A stretch of DNA of 10,164 bases, from assembly GCA_002469605.1 (NCBI GenBank), contig DKMV01000279.1:1-10164 (forward strand). The letters are read 5' to 3'. The position numbers and the translations under genes are program-made. The DNA comes from Leclercia sp. UBA7405 (GTDB lineage: Bacteria > Pseudomonadota > Gammaproteobacteria > Enterobacterales > Enterobacteriaceae). Under the pieces are notes generated by a model that did no database searches, was not told the origin of the DNA, and saw nothing but the letters and a program-made list of their open reading frames with translations. Positions 1-6,412 of this stretch are shown piece by piece (positions within the stretch are counted from its first letter, which is position 1; each line of letters begins with the position of its first letter).

Positions 1-653
1 GTCACGCCCAGTTCAGCCAGGGCGTCATCGACGAATCCGTGTAATGACCCGTTGGGTGCGGCCACCACATGTCCCCCTGACACATACTCGTTCACATCGA
101 TCGTGGGCAGCGATGCCAGCGGATGTGTTTTACGCACCGCGCCAACAAACCGGTCCTGAAATAAGCGCTGGAGACGAATTTCCGGCCCCATATTGCTCTG
201 AACACCGATCTCTAAATCGACTAATCCTTCCCGCAGATAGCGGGGGCTCTTTTCGGGTTTCGGGGCAAAGCGAATACACACGTCGGGGGCGGCTTTCGCC
301 ACGGCGGCAATCAGCGCGGGGCCAAACGCGACCACAAAACCATCGTTTGCCCGAATAGTGAACAGCCGCGCAAGCTCCTCCACCTTAAGCGTCTCCTGTG
401 AGGGCTGCAGCACCGCCCTCGCCTCATGCACCGCGGCTCTGGCGCGATCCCGGGTGGCCTGGGCCCAGGGCGTCAGGACCATATTACGCCCGGCCCGCAC
501 CAGCAGCGGATCGCCCGTCACCTCGCGCAGCCTGCTGAGCGTGCGGCTCATCGCCGACGTGCTCAGGTTTAAACGCCGCGCGGCACCCGCCACGCTGGCC
601 TCTGCCAGCAAAATGTCGAGCGCGATAAGCAAATTAAAATCCGGGTCGGCCAT
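1..653 (-). CDS. LysR-type transcriptional regulator (C-terminus cut off by window edge)
   Basis: About 217 residues are visible, starting at ATG 653-651, of a family usually near 300 residues, so the C-terminal third lies outside the window. The N-terminus (MADPDFNLLIALDILLAEAS) runs into a winged helix-turn-helix at about residues 17-60, with the LysR hallmarks AARRLNLSTSAMSRTLSRLR and GDPLLVRAGRNMVLTP. The effector-binding domain begins near residue 97. The start is supported by AGGAG about 6 nt upstream on the minus strand. It is divergent from the MFS exporter at 777, with 123 bp between them. In this family that arrangement usually means the regulator controls the neighbour and itself in response to a small ligand, which cannot be predicted here. 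The family call is firm. The regulatory target is inference from context. Confidence 0.93.
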   Translation of the reverse strand, partial: MADPDFNLLIALDILLAEASVAGAARRLNLSTSAMSRTLSRLREVTGDPLLVRAGRNMVLTPWAQATRDRARAAVHEARAVLQPSQETLKVEELARLFTIRANDGFVVAFGPALIAAVAKAAPDVCIRFAPKPEKSPRYLREGLVDLEIGVQSNMGPEIRLQRLFQDRFVGAVRKTHPLASLPTIDVNEYVSGGHVVAAPNGSLHGFVDDALAELGV

Positions 654-776
654 GGTCACTCCTCGCTGTGAAAACAGATGTGGCGTTTGATGCAACTATA
701 AAGTGCAAATGCTGCGTCTTCCGCCTTACCGGCTCCATGATTATCATTTTTCCAGCAAAACACCATTCCAGGAGTC
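654..776. promoter_or_regulatory. Divergent LysR/MFS control region with TGCA-N9-TGCA dyad
   Basis: This 123-bp region separates the two start codons and must carry both promoters. It contains TGCA-N9-TGCA at 691-707 (TGCAACTATAAAGTGCA), an interrupted dyad of roughly the size LysR-type regulators bind, with TATAAA in its spacer. A second short palindrome, ATGATTATCAT, lies at 737-747. I could not assign a convincing -35/-10 pair for either gene. The operator assignment is an inference from symmetry and position. Confidence 0.4.
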
Positions 777-2198
777 ATGATGATTACGCTATTTTCCAAC
801 CAACCCGGCGATGAAGGCCTGCCCGGTAAAGAACGTGCCTGGGTTATGGCCGCAGTCATGACTACCACGCTGATGGGGGTCTTTGACGGCACCATGATCA
901 ACGTCGCGCTGCCGCCCATGGCAACCGCCATGCAGGTCCCCGCCGGCGTTGCGGTGTGGTTCGCCAATGGCTACCTGCTGTCAGCGGCCATGACGCTCGC
1001 CATCTTCGCCGCGCTGGCGACACGCTTCGGCTATCGCCCGGTTTTTTTGACCGGGCTTACCCTCTTTACGCTGACCTCGCTCGGATGCGCGCTGGCGAAA
1101 ACGCCGGAGATGCTTATCGGAATGCGCATTTTGCAGGGGATCGGCGGCGCGGCGACCTTGAGTATCGCCCCGGCAATACTGCGATCCGTCTTTCCGGGGC
1201 GACTGCTTGGGCGCATTCTGGGATTGCATGCCCTGCTTATTGCCGCCAGTACCGCCATCGCGCCCGTGCTGGGCGGAACAATACTGCACGCGCTGAGCTG
1301 GCAATGGCTGTTCGCCATTAACGTGCTTCCGGGAACGACGGCGCTTTTGCTGGCCTGGAAGGCCCTGCCGCGCAAAGCAGATCTTATCCGGGTGCCGTTC
1401 GACGCGCCGGGGGCCGTGTTCTCTGCCATGTTTTTAGGTGCGATGATTATGGCGGCGAATAGCCTTCAGGGCGCCAGCAATCACCTCAATACGCAAGCGG
1501 TTAGCTGGGCACTTCTCGCGGCGGTCAGCACTATTGCTTTTATCTGGCATATTCGCCGTGCCCGCAGTCCGCTGCTGCCGCCCGTTATTTTCAGCAACGC
1601 CCGCTTTACCCTCGCGGCTCTCACCTCACTGGCTTCTTTTGTCAGCCAGGGCATTACCTTTGTCGCGCTGCCGTTTTTATTCCAGGGCGTGTATGGCTAC
1701 AGCCCGGTGGCATCCGCGCTGCTGTTTACCCCCTGGCCGATTGGGATCGTGTTAATTGCTCCGCACGCGGGTCGCTTGGCGGACACTATCTCCGCCCCGC
1801 TGATTGCCACCCTTGGGCTGATGATGTTTGTCGTGGGGTTGATTCTGCTGGCAACCCTGCCTGCCAGCCCATCCTCATGGGATATCGGGCTGCGGAGTCT
1901 GGTGTGCGGTATCGGGTTTGGTTGCTTCCAGAGCCCCAATAACCGGGAGATGCTGGGAAACGTTGCACGTGAGTACGCCAGCTATGCGTCCGGCGTCTTA
2001 TCTATCGTGCGAACCTTCGGGCAGTGCCTGGGGGCCGCCGTCGTGGGTGTGCTGTTGTCTGTGATAGCAACGGGTACGCGCCAGTCGGCGGATGAACAGG
2101 CGGTGCATTATGCGCTGTGGATCGCCGTCGCATTTTCAGCGGCCTCGGTGATATTCAGCCTGAGCCGCCTGCGCAGCGCTCATCAGGCAGCGGTGTAA
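777..2198 (+). CDS. MFS drug-resistance-type exporter, DHA2 (14-TMS) family
   Basis: The protein has 473 residues and is almost entirely hydrophobic apart from the first 20 residues, consistent with a 14-helix inner-membrane proton-coupled antiporter. Visible motifs are FDGTMINVALPPM at residues 36-48 (the DHA2 helix-1 motif), a degenerate motif A (ALATRFGYRPVFLTG, 79-93), motif B (RILQGIGGAA, 117-126) and motif C-like APVLGGTILHALSWQWLF (162-179). Length matches EmrB/QacA-type transporters, but no EmrA-like adaptor gene is adjacent. Two ATGs are in tandem. The AGGAG at 770-774 is only 2 nt from ATG 777 and 5 nt from ATG 780, so initiation at 780 (472 residues) may be preferred. It is divergent from the LysR gene, its probable regulator. 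The substrate is unknown. Confidence 0.93.
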   Translation: MMITLFSNQPGDEGLPGKERAWVMAAVMTTTLMGVFDGTMINVALPPMATAMQVPAGVAVWFANGYLLSAAMTLAIFAALATRFGYRPVFLTGLTLFTLTSLGCALAKTPEMLIGMRILQGIGGAATLSIAPAILRSVFPGRLLGRILGLHALLIAASTAIAPVLGGTILHALSWQWLFAINVLPGTTALLLAWKALPRKADLIRVPFDAPGAVFSAMFLGAMIMAANSLQGASNHLNTQAVSWALLAAVSTIAFIWHIRRARSPLLPPVIFSNARFTLAALTSLASFVSQGITFVALPFLFQGVYGYSPVASALLFTPWPIGIVLIAPHAGRLADTISAPLIATLGLMMFVVGLILLATLPASPSSWDIGLRSLVCGIGFGCFQSPNNREMLGNVAREYASYASGVLSIVRTFGQCLGAAVVGVLLSVIATGTRQSADEQAVHYALWIAVAFSAASVIFSLSRLRSAHQAAV

Positions 2199-2229
2199 TT
2201 TGATTTAATGCCAGAGCAGATAAAATCGG

Positions 2230-2712
2230 TCAGCGGTAGCACAGGAACACCGGGCGCTTACCTACGGTAAACATAAAGCTATTCGCCCCCTGCGGCACGA
2301 TTGAATAGGTGATGTTTTTCCCAGGGTAGACGTAAAAATCAGGCAACACCTCGGCCAGGTCTTCGTCCGAGATGGAGTCATCACTAATGATTTTGTTCAC
2401 CTTTTCGGACTGGAAACGAAAGGTATCTTTGTTTTCCGTCCATTTATAATAGACGTCGCGCCGGATCGACCCCGCCAGCTTGTCGTCTATAAAATAGGAA
2501 CCGTTCACCGCCAGAACACCGGTCTGGCCTTGCAGGGTGTACATAAAATCCAGCGTCATGCTGGCGCGCACGTTGTTATGATAAATAATCGTCGTTGCGG
2601 CGCAGACCTGCGTATCACGTTTTTTTTCTGCGTACAGATGATAGCCCCACGAAATTAACGCGCCGGTGATAAACAGCCCCATGCAGGATAAAACAATAGC
2701 TTTTGTTTTCAC
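2230..2712 (-). CDS. FidL-like single-span inner-membrane protein
   Basis: The protein has 160 residues: a short cytoplasmic start (MKTK), one membrane span at about residues 5-24 (AIVLSCMGLFITGALISWGY), and a polar periplasmic domain of about 135 residues that ends in a Cys (FLCYR). Cys37 and Cys158 lie in the periplasmic part and could form a disulfide. Size, topology and position behind a MarT-like regulator match the FidL family, first named from Salmonella pathogenicity island 3, whose function is not established. The start is GTG at 2712-2710, overlapping the upstream stop in GTGA, so translational coupling is likely. By analogy with ToxR/ToxS it may modulate the membrane regulator, which is inference. 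It ends 31 bp from the convergent MFS gene with no obvious terminator. Confidence 0.8.
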   Translation of the reverse strand: MKTKAIVLSCMGLFITGALISWGYHLYAEKKRDTQVCAATTIIYHNNVRASMTLDFMYTLQGQTGVLAVNGSYFIDDKLAGSIRRDVYYKWTENKDTFRFQSEKVNKIISDDSISDEDLAEVLPDFYVYPGKNITYSIVPQGANSFMFTVGKRPVFLCYR

Positions 2713-3533
2713 CGCTTACTCCAGCGAAAATAGAGGGTGATACATCCTGAACTCGATGGCGTTTCATAAGGCTCCGGGCAGATGAACGCCGAGAGCGCGG
2801 GCGCCGAACTGGATGACAAGAAATAAACCCAGGGATATTTTTCACAATCAAGGCCTGTTTGCAAAATCATATTCCTGTATTTGGTGAAGTTGCCAAATTT
2901 CTTAATATCATCGTTCCATGTGTAAAAATGGCAGCCATTCTCGATTTTACTAATCGTATAACCGGTAAAAAAATCCTTATCGGCCGCACGGTGCCACGGT
3001 AGCTGGAACAGGGATAACCCGAGCCCCAGCGACAGCAGCATCATAAGCAAAGGGATAACACGGGGATATCGCTGCCATACGCTTTCGCTCGCCGGAGTGG
3101 TTACAGGTTCTATCGTGGGTGCGTCAGCCGTGGATCCTGAGGGTTCAGCCTCGATCGCGCTGGTATCAGGGGCATGCAGCGCATCTTCCTGCACGTCGAC
3201 TCTGACGACCCTCACGCTGCTGCTTATCTGAAAACCCTTGCGGGGAACGGTAGAGATCAACGTCTCGTCGGTCTCACCCACGGTTTTTAATCCGCGACGG
3301 ATAATAGATATATTCTGATAAAGCGTATTAGCAGGAACCAGCATCCCGTCTTCGGCCCAGACGGAGGTGAAAAAGGTTTTTTGCGTCACCACCTGCGGAT
3401 ATGACTCCAGCAATAAGCTCAGGCAGCGGCTGGCGGGAGACGTGAGGACCGCACTTAGCTCTGAATTAGTGACGGAGACCAGCTTATTTTGCTCTGGATA
3501 AAATTTAATATTATCGTTAATTATCCAGAACAT
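2709..3533 (-). CDS. MarT/ToxR-like membrane-anchored winged-helix transcriptional regulator
   Basis: The protein has 274 residues. Residues 1 to about 105 form an OmpR/PhoB-type winged helix, with recognition helix around ANTLYQNISIIRRGL (68-82) and wing ISTVPRKGFQI (93-103). A Pro/Ala/Ser/Glu-rich linker (about 115-155) leads to one membrane span at about 159-178 (VIPLLMMLLSLGLGLSLFQL) and a periplasmic domain of about 95 residues with four cysteines (201, 230, 252, 264). There is no receiver domain, so this is a ToxR-type one-component regulator that would sense in the periplasm and act on DNA from the membrane. It is co-transcribed with the FidL-like gene, as marT-fidL are in Salmonella. 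The SD is weak (AGGG 9 nt upstream) and the promoter is at 3580-3607. The target is not known. Candidates are its own operon or the neighbouring iutA. Confidence 0.85.
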   Translation of the reverse strand: MFWIINDNIKFYPEQNKLVSVTNSELSAVLTSPASRCLSLLLESYPQVVTQKTFFTSVWAEDGMLVPANTLYQNISIIRRGLKTVGETDETLISTVPRKGFQISSSVRVVRVDVQEDALHAPDTSAIEAEPSGSTADAPTIEPVTTPASESVWQRYPRVIPLLMMLLSLGLGLSLFQLPWHRAADKDFFTGYTISKIENGCHFYTWNDDIKKFGNFTKYRNMILQTGLDCEKYPWVYFLSSSSAPALSAFICPEPYETPSSSGCITLYFRWSKR

Positions 3534-3579
3534 ATATTTTTACCCTGGCAGGATGAGTGGATATGCTAAAAGCGGCTTA

Positions 3580-3607
3580 AGTATACTCTCAAACAATACG
3601 GTGTCAA
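3580..3607 (-). promoter_or_regulatory. Sigma70-type promoter of the marT/fidL-like operon
   Basis: Read on the minus strand this is TTGACA (3607-3602), a 16-nt spacer, and TATACT (3585-3580), matching the consensus at 6/6 and 5/6. It predicts a start near 3573 and a leader of about 40 nt before the ATG at 3533. It is the best promoter match in the window. Its closeness to consensus suggests that the operon may not need an activator, which is inference. Confidence 0.7.
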
Positions 3608-3886
3608 AAGTGCCTAACTTCTTAAAGGTTATCGGATTTTTATGCTTTTAAGCTATAGGAAGAAACAGATCAAGGCCGTTTTTTGCTATTCCCCCGCCGC
3701 TATGGCAACCATTGAATAATATTCCCCTTTCTCGCTGGTCCGTTTAGCGCTGCTACTTTCCTGGTCAACCGGGCCTCTTTTTAAATGCGGCTGCCGGGTT
3801 TGCCATTTTCCGATCGTTAGCCGGATGCCTCTGTCTCACCCCTAAATATTGGCAGGTATTTCGCTAACAGGATAGTTACATAGTTG
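3608..3886. other. AT-rich gap between the marT-like and iutA promoters
   Basis: No credible protein-coding gene is seen on either strand. A short terminator-like element lies at 3760-3782 on the plus strand: CCTGG, TCAA loop, CCGGG, then CC and a T-rich run. It could insulate the iutA promoter from upstream transcription or end a small transcript, but no convincing promoter was seen upstream of it. The rest holds only very short open frames without ribosome binding sites. Confidence 0.4.
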
Positions 3887-3914
3887 TTGCCAATCGGTTG
3901 CAAATGCATATGAT
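3887..3914 (+). promoter_or_regulatory. Predicted promoter of iutA
   Basis: TTGCCA (3887-3892), a 16-nt spacer and TATGAT (3909-3914) each match the sigma70 consensus at 5/6. The -10 hexamer overlaps the Fur box at 3912-3930, the standard layout for iron-repressed genes. A start near 3921 would give an unusually long leader of about 264 nt before the iutA ATG at 4185. Confidence 0.6.
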
Positions 3915-3932
3915 AACGATATCCGTTATCAT
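3910..3932 (+). promoter_or_regulatory. Fur box upstream of iutA
   Basis: GATAACGATATCCGTTATC at 3912-3930 matches the 19-bp Fur consensus GATAATGATAATCATTATC at 15 of 19 positions by my count. The perfect arms extend to 9 bp on each side (ATGATAACG / CGTTATCAT) around a 5-bp centre. The site covers the -10 region and start point of the predicted promoter. With Fe(II), Fur would block RNA polymerase there, so the receptor would be made under iron starvation, as is known for iutA in other enterobacteria. Confidence 0.85.
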
Positions 3933-3970
3933 CGGCGCGATAAGTGGCTATGGATCAAGCAGTTATTCAC

Positions 3971-3985
3971 CCATAAGCCTTATGG
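3971..3985. repeat. 15-bp perfect inverted repeat in the iutA leader
   Basis: CCATAAG-C-CTTATGG consists of two perfect 7-bp arms around a single central base, about 50 bp downstream of the predicted transcription start. A one-base loop is too tight for a full RNA hairpin, so the symmetry suits a DNA-binding dimer better. The protein that might bind it is not known. Confidence 0.5.
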
Positions 3986-4006
3986 ATACAGAGTCTTTAA
4001 ACCTTT

Positions 4007-4026
4007 GTATGCAGCTCCGCGCATAC
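4007..4026 (+). repeat. Stem-loop in the iutA leader
   Basis: GTATGC (4007-4012) pairs perfectly with GCATAC (4021-4026) across an 8-nt loop. A T-rich run (CTTTTAT) follows only after 7 further bases, so it is not a canonical intrinsic terminator. It may simply be leader structure. A second small hairpin, CTCCC/GGGAG with an 8-nt loop, lies at 4077-4094. Confidence 0.35.
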
Positions 4027-4184
4027 CTCTGGCTTTTATAAAAACAGCTGAGCGGATAATTACACGCCCTTCCCGCCTCCCGATTAATAGGGAGACTTCG
4101 TATTAGCGCAGGTGAAAGGCATATAACTCGTTATTACCGGCAAAGAATATTGCCCGTGATTTATTAACAGGAAAAGTATCACCC

Positions 4185-6374
4185 ATGCAGCGTCGATCGA
4201 TATGGATTCTTAACCCCTGCCTGTTAGCCATTGTCTCGTCTTCAGCCTGGGCGGCAAGCGCACAGCCCGACGAAATGGTCGTCTCGGCCAGCCGTTCGCA
4301 CCGCAGCGTAGCGGAGATGGCGCAAACCACCTGGGTCATTGAACAGAGTGAAATTGAGCAGCAGGTGCAGGGCGGCAAGGAGCTTAAAGAGGTGCTGGCC
4401 CAGCTCATTCCGGGGATGGACGTCAGCAGCCAGGGGCGCACCAACTACGGCATGAATATGCGCGGCCGCTCGATGATGGTGATGGTGGACGGGGTGCGCC
4501 TGAACTCATCCCGCAGCGACAGCCGACAGCTCGACTCCATCGATCCCTTTAACATTTCGCGCATCGAGGTGATCTCCGGCGCCACCGCCCTGTACGGCGG
4601 CGGCAGTACCGGCGGCCTGATTGATATCGTCACCAAAAAGGGCCAGGCGGACAGAGAAGTTGAGTTCCAGACCGGCGCCAAAAGCGGCTTTAACAGCCAT
4701 AACGATCATGATGAAAACGTGGCGGCAGCGGTCAGCGGCGGTACGGATAAGGCCTCCGGGCGGCTCTCCGTCGCTTACCAGCGCTACGGTGGCTGGTATG
4801 ACGGCAAGGGTGATGAGGTCATTATTGATAACACCCAGACGGGGCTACAGTATTCGGACCGGCTGGACGTTATGGGTACAGGTACCCTGGAGATTGACGA
4901 CCACCAGCAGATCCAGCTCACCACGCAATATTTTAAGAGCGAGTCTGACGGCAAGCACGGCCTCTATCTCGGGGAGAATTTCTCTGCCGTAACCGGGCAG
5001 GGAAAAGCGTATAACTCTGGCAATCTTGATTCCGACCGCCTGCCCGGCACCGAGCGCCATCTCATTAATTTGCAGTACTCCAACACCGATTTCCTCGGCC
5101 AGGATCTGGTGGCGCAGATCTACTATCGCGACGAAACTCTGACGTTTTATCCCTTCCCTACTCTGTCGGGCTCGGCCGTCAGCAGTATCGGCGCCTCCCA
5201 GCAGAATACTAACTACTGGGGCGGCAAGCTGACGCTCAATAGTAAGCCGGTGGACGACCTGACGCTGACATACGGCGTGGACGCCGACCACGAAACCTTC
5301 GATGCCAACCAGCAGTTTTTCAATCTGGCCAAAGCGTCCCAGAGCGGCGGGATGGATCTGGAGAACGCTTACCGGGTCGGGCGTTACCCGGGCTACAGCA
5401 TTACTAACCTGGCCCCCTTCCTGCAATCCAGCTATGACATCGACGCCATTACCCTGAGCGGCGGGGTGCGCTATCAGTACGCGGAAAACAAGGTCGATGA
5501 TTTTATCGGCTATACCCAGCAGCAGGCCATCGCCAAAGGGAATGCCCTCTCCGCCGATGCGGTGCCGGGCGGTAAAACCAGCTACAACAATGTGCTGTTC
5601 AACGCCGGGATCCTCGGGCGGCTGACGGAACGCCAGCAGCTGTGGTTTAACTTCTCCCAGGGCTTTGAAATTCCCGATCTGGCGAAGTACTACGGCTCGG
5701 GCAGCTATCAGCTGGTCGACGGCCATTACCGGCTGACCAACAGCGTGAACGTTAACGACTCTAAGCTGGATGGCATCAAGGTCGATGCGTATGAGCTGGG
5801 GTGGCGCTACACCGGCGACAGCCTGCGTACACAGGTAGCGGCGTATTATTCCCTGTCGGACAAGACCATCAATATTAATAAGTCGGATATGACCATTAAT
5901 ATTGAGGACGACAAGCGTCGTATCTACGGTATCGAGGGTCAGGTTGATTACTTCTTTGCAGAGAGCGACTGGAGTACCGGAGCGAACTTCAACGCCATCA
6001 AATCAGAGACCCAGGTTGATGGCCAGTGGCAGAAGCTGACGGTGGACAGCGCCAGTCCGTCTAAGGTCAGCGCCTGGCTGACGTGGGCGCCGGGGCCGTG
6101 GAATCTGCGGGTGCAGAGTACCCAGACCTTTGACGTCTCTGACGAAGCCGGTAACAAGATCGACGGCTATAACACGGTCGATCTGCTGGGCAGCTATGAA
6201 CTGCCGCTGGGTAAGCTGAGCTTTAGCGTCGAAAACCTGCTGGATAAAGAGTACACCACCGTCTGGGGACAGCGCGCGCCGGGGCTTTATAGCCCGACCT
6301 ATGGCGACGCCGGGCTCTACACCTATAAAGGGCGCGGCAGAACCTTTGGCATGAACTATTCGGTTCTGTTTTAA
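4185..6374 (+). CDS. iutA: TonB-dependent ferric aerobactin-type receptor (IutA homologue)
   Basis: The protein has 729 residues, close to the usual IutA length. A signal peptide (cut probably after AWA, residues 21-23) is followed by a TonB box (DEMVVSAS, 29-36). The plug domain (about 40-155) carries the IutA-type string AEMAQTTWVIE, then GKELKEVLAQLIPG, RTNYGMNMRGR, VDGVRLNSSRSDSRQLDSID and ALYGGGSTGGLIDIVTKKG. The 22-strand barrel ends in YKGRGRTFGMNYSVLF with the expected terminal Phe. From memory it resembles IutA closely along its whole length but is clearly diverged from the plasmid/E. coli form. It would import ferric aerobactin or a related hydroxamate-citrate siderophore across the outer membrane with TonB-ExbBD energy. 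No iucABCD genes flank it, so it appears to be an orphan receptor. AGGA is about 12 nt upstream, a rather long spacing. A Fur box lies at 3912. Confidence 0.93.
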   Translation: MQRRSIWILNPCLLAIVSSSAWAASAQPDEMVVSASRSHRSVAEMAQTTWVIEQSEIEQQVQGGKELKEVLAQLIPGMDVSSQGRTNYGMNMRGRSMMVMVDGVRLNSSRSDSRQLDSIDPFNISRIEVISGATALYGGGSTGGLIDIVTKKGQADREVEFQTGAKSGFNSHNDHDENVAAAVSGGTDKASGRLSVAYQRYGGWYDGKGDEVIIDNTQTGLQYSDRLDVMGTGTLEIDDHQQIQLTTQYFKSESDGKHGLYLGENFSAVTGQGKAYNSGNLDSDRLPGTERHLINLQYSNTDFLGQDLVAQIYYRDETLTFYPFPTLSGSAVSSIGASQQNTNYWGGKLTLNSKPVDDLTLTYGVDADHETFDANQQFFNLAKASQSGGMDLENAYRVGRYPGYSITNLAPFLQSSYDIDAITLSGGVRYQYAENKVDDFIGYTQQQAIAKGNALSADAVPGGKTSYNNVLFNAGILGRLTERQQLWFNFSQGFEIPDLAKYYGSGSYQLVDGHYRLTNSVNVNDSKLDGIKVDAYELGWRYTGDSLRTQVAAYYSLSDKTININKSDMTINIEDDKRRIYGIEGQVDYFFAESDWSTGANFNAIKSETQVDGQWQKLTVDSASPSKVSAWLTWAPGPWNLRVQSTQTFDVSDEAGNKIDGYNTVDLLGSYELPLGKLSFSVENLLDKEYTTVWGQRAPGLYSPTYGDAGLYTYKGRGRTFGMNYSVLF

Positions 6375-6380
6375 CGCCAG

Positions 6381-6412
6381 CGGGCCTGCTTTCGGGCAGG
6401 CCCGTATTCCCC
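6381..6412 (+). terminator. Hairpin between iutA and the convergent MocR gene
   Basis: CGGGCCTGC (6381-6389) pairs with GCAGGCCCG (6396-6404) around a 6-nt loop, a 9-bp GC-rich stem starting 6 nt after the iutA stop. The following plus-strand tract (TATTCCCC) is poor in T, and there is no T-run on the minus side either. Termination may therefore be weak or Rho-assisted, but position and stem strength suggest a terminator serving both convergent genes. Confidence 0.6.

Noticed and set aside
44..690. Two plus-strand open frames (44-358 and 358-690)
   Set aside because: Both are shadows of the minus-strand LysR gene, which has clear helix-turn-helix motifs.
4007..4042. Riboswitch or attenuator terminator in the iutA leader
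   Set aside because: The stem is only 6 bp and the T-rich stretch is 7 bases away and interrupted by A. No known riboswitch core (for example a cobalamin box) was seen.
4055..4060. GATAAT as a -10 for a second, closer iutA promoter
   Set aside because: No acceptable -35 hexamer lies 16-18 nt upstream.
3908..4184. Insertion sequence or mobile-element ends in the marT-iutA gap
   Set aside because: The inverted repeats are short and unpaired with each other, there is no transposase fragment, and no target duplication is visible.
4845..5726. 293-residue open frame on the minus strand
   Set aside because: It lies wholly inside iutA. Long antisense frames are common opposite GC-rich genes, and the sequence has no recognisable domain.
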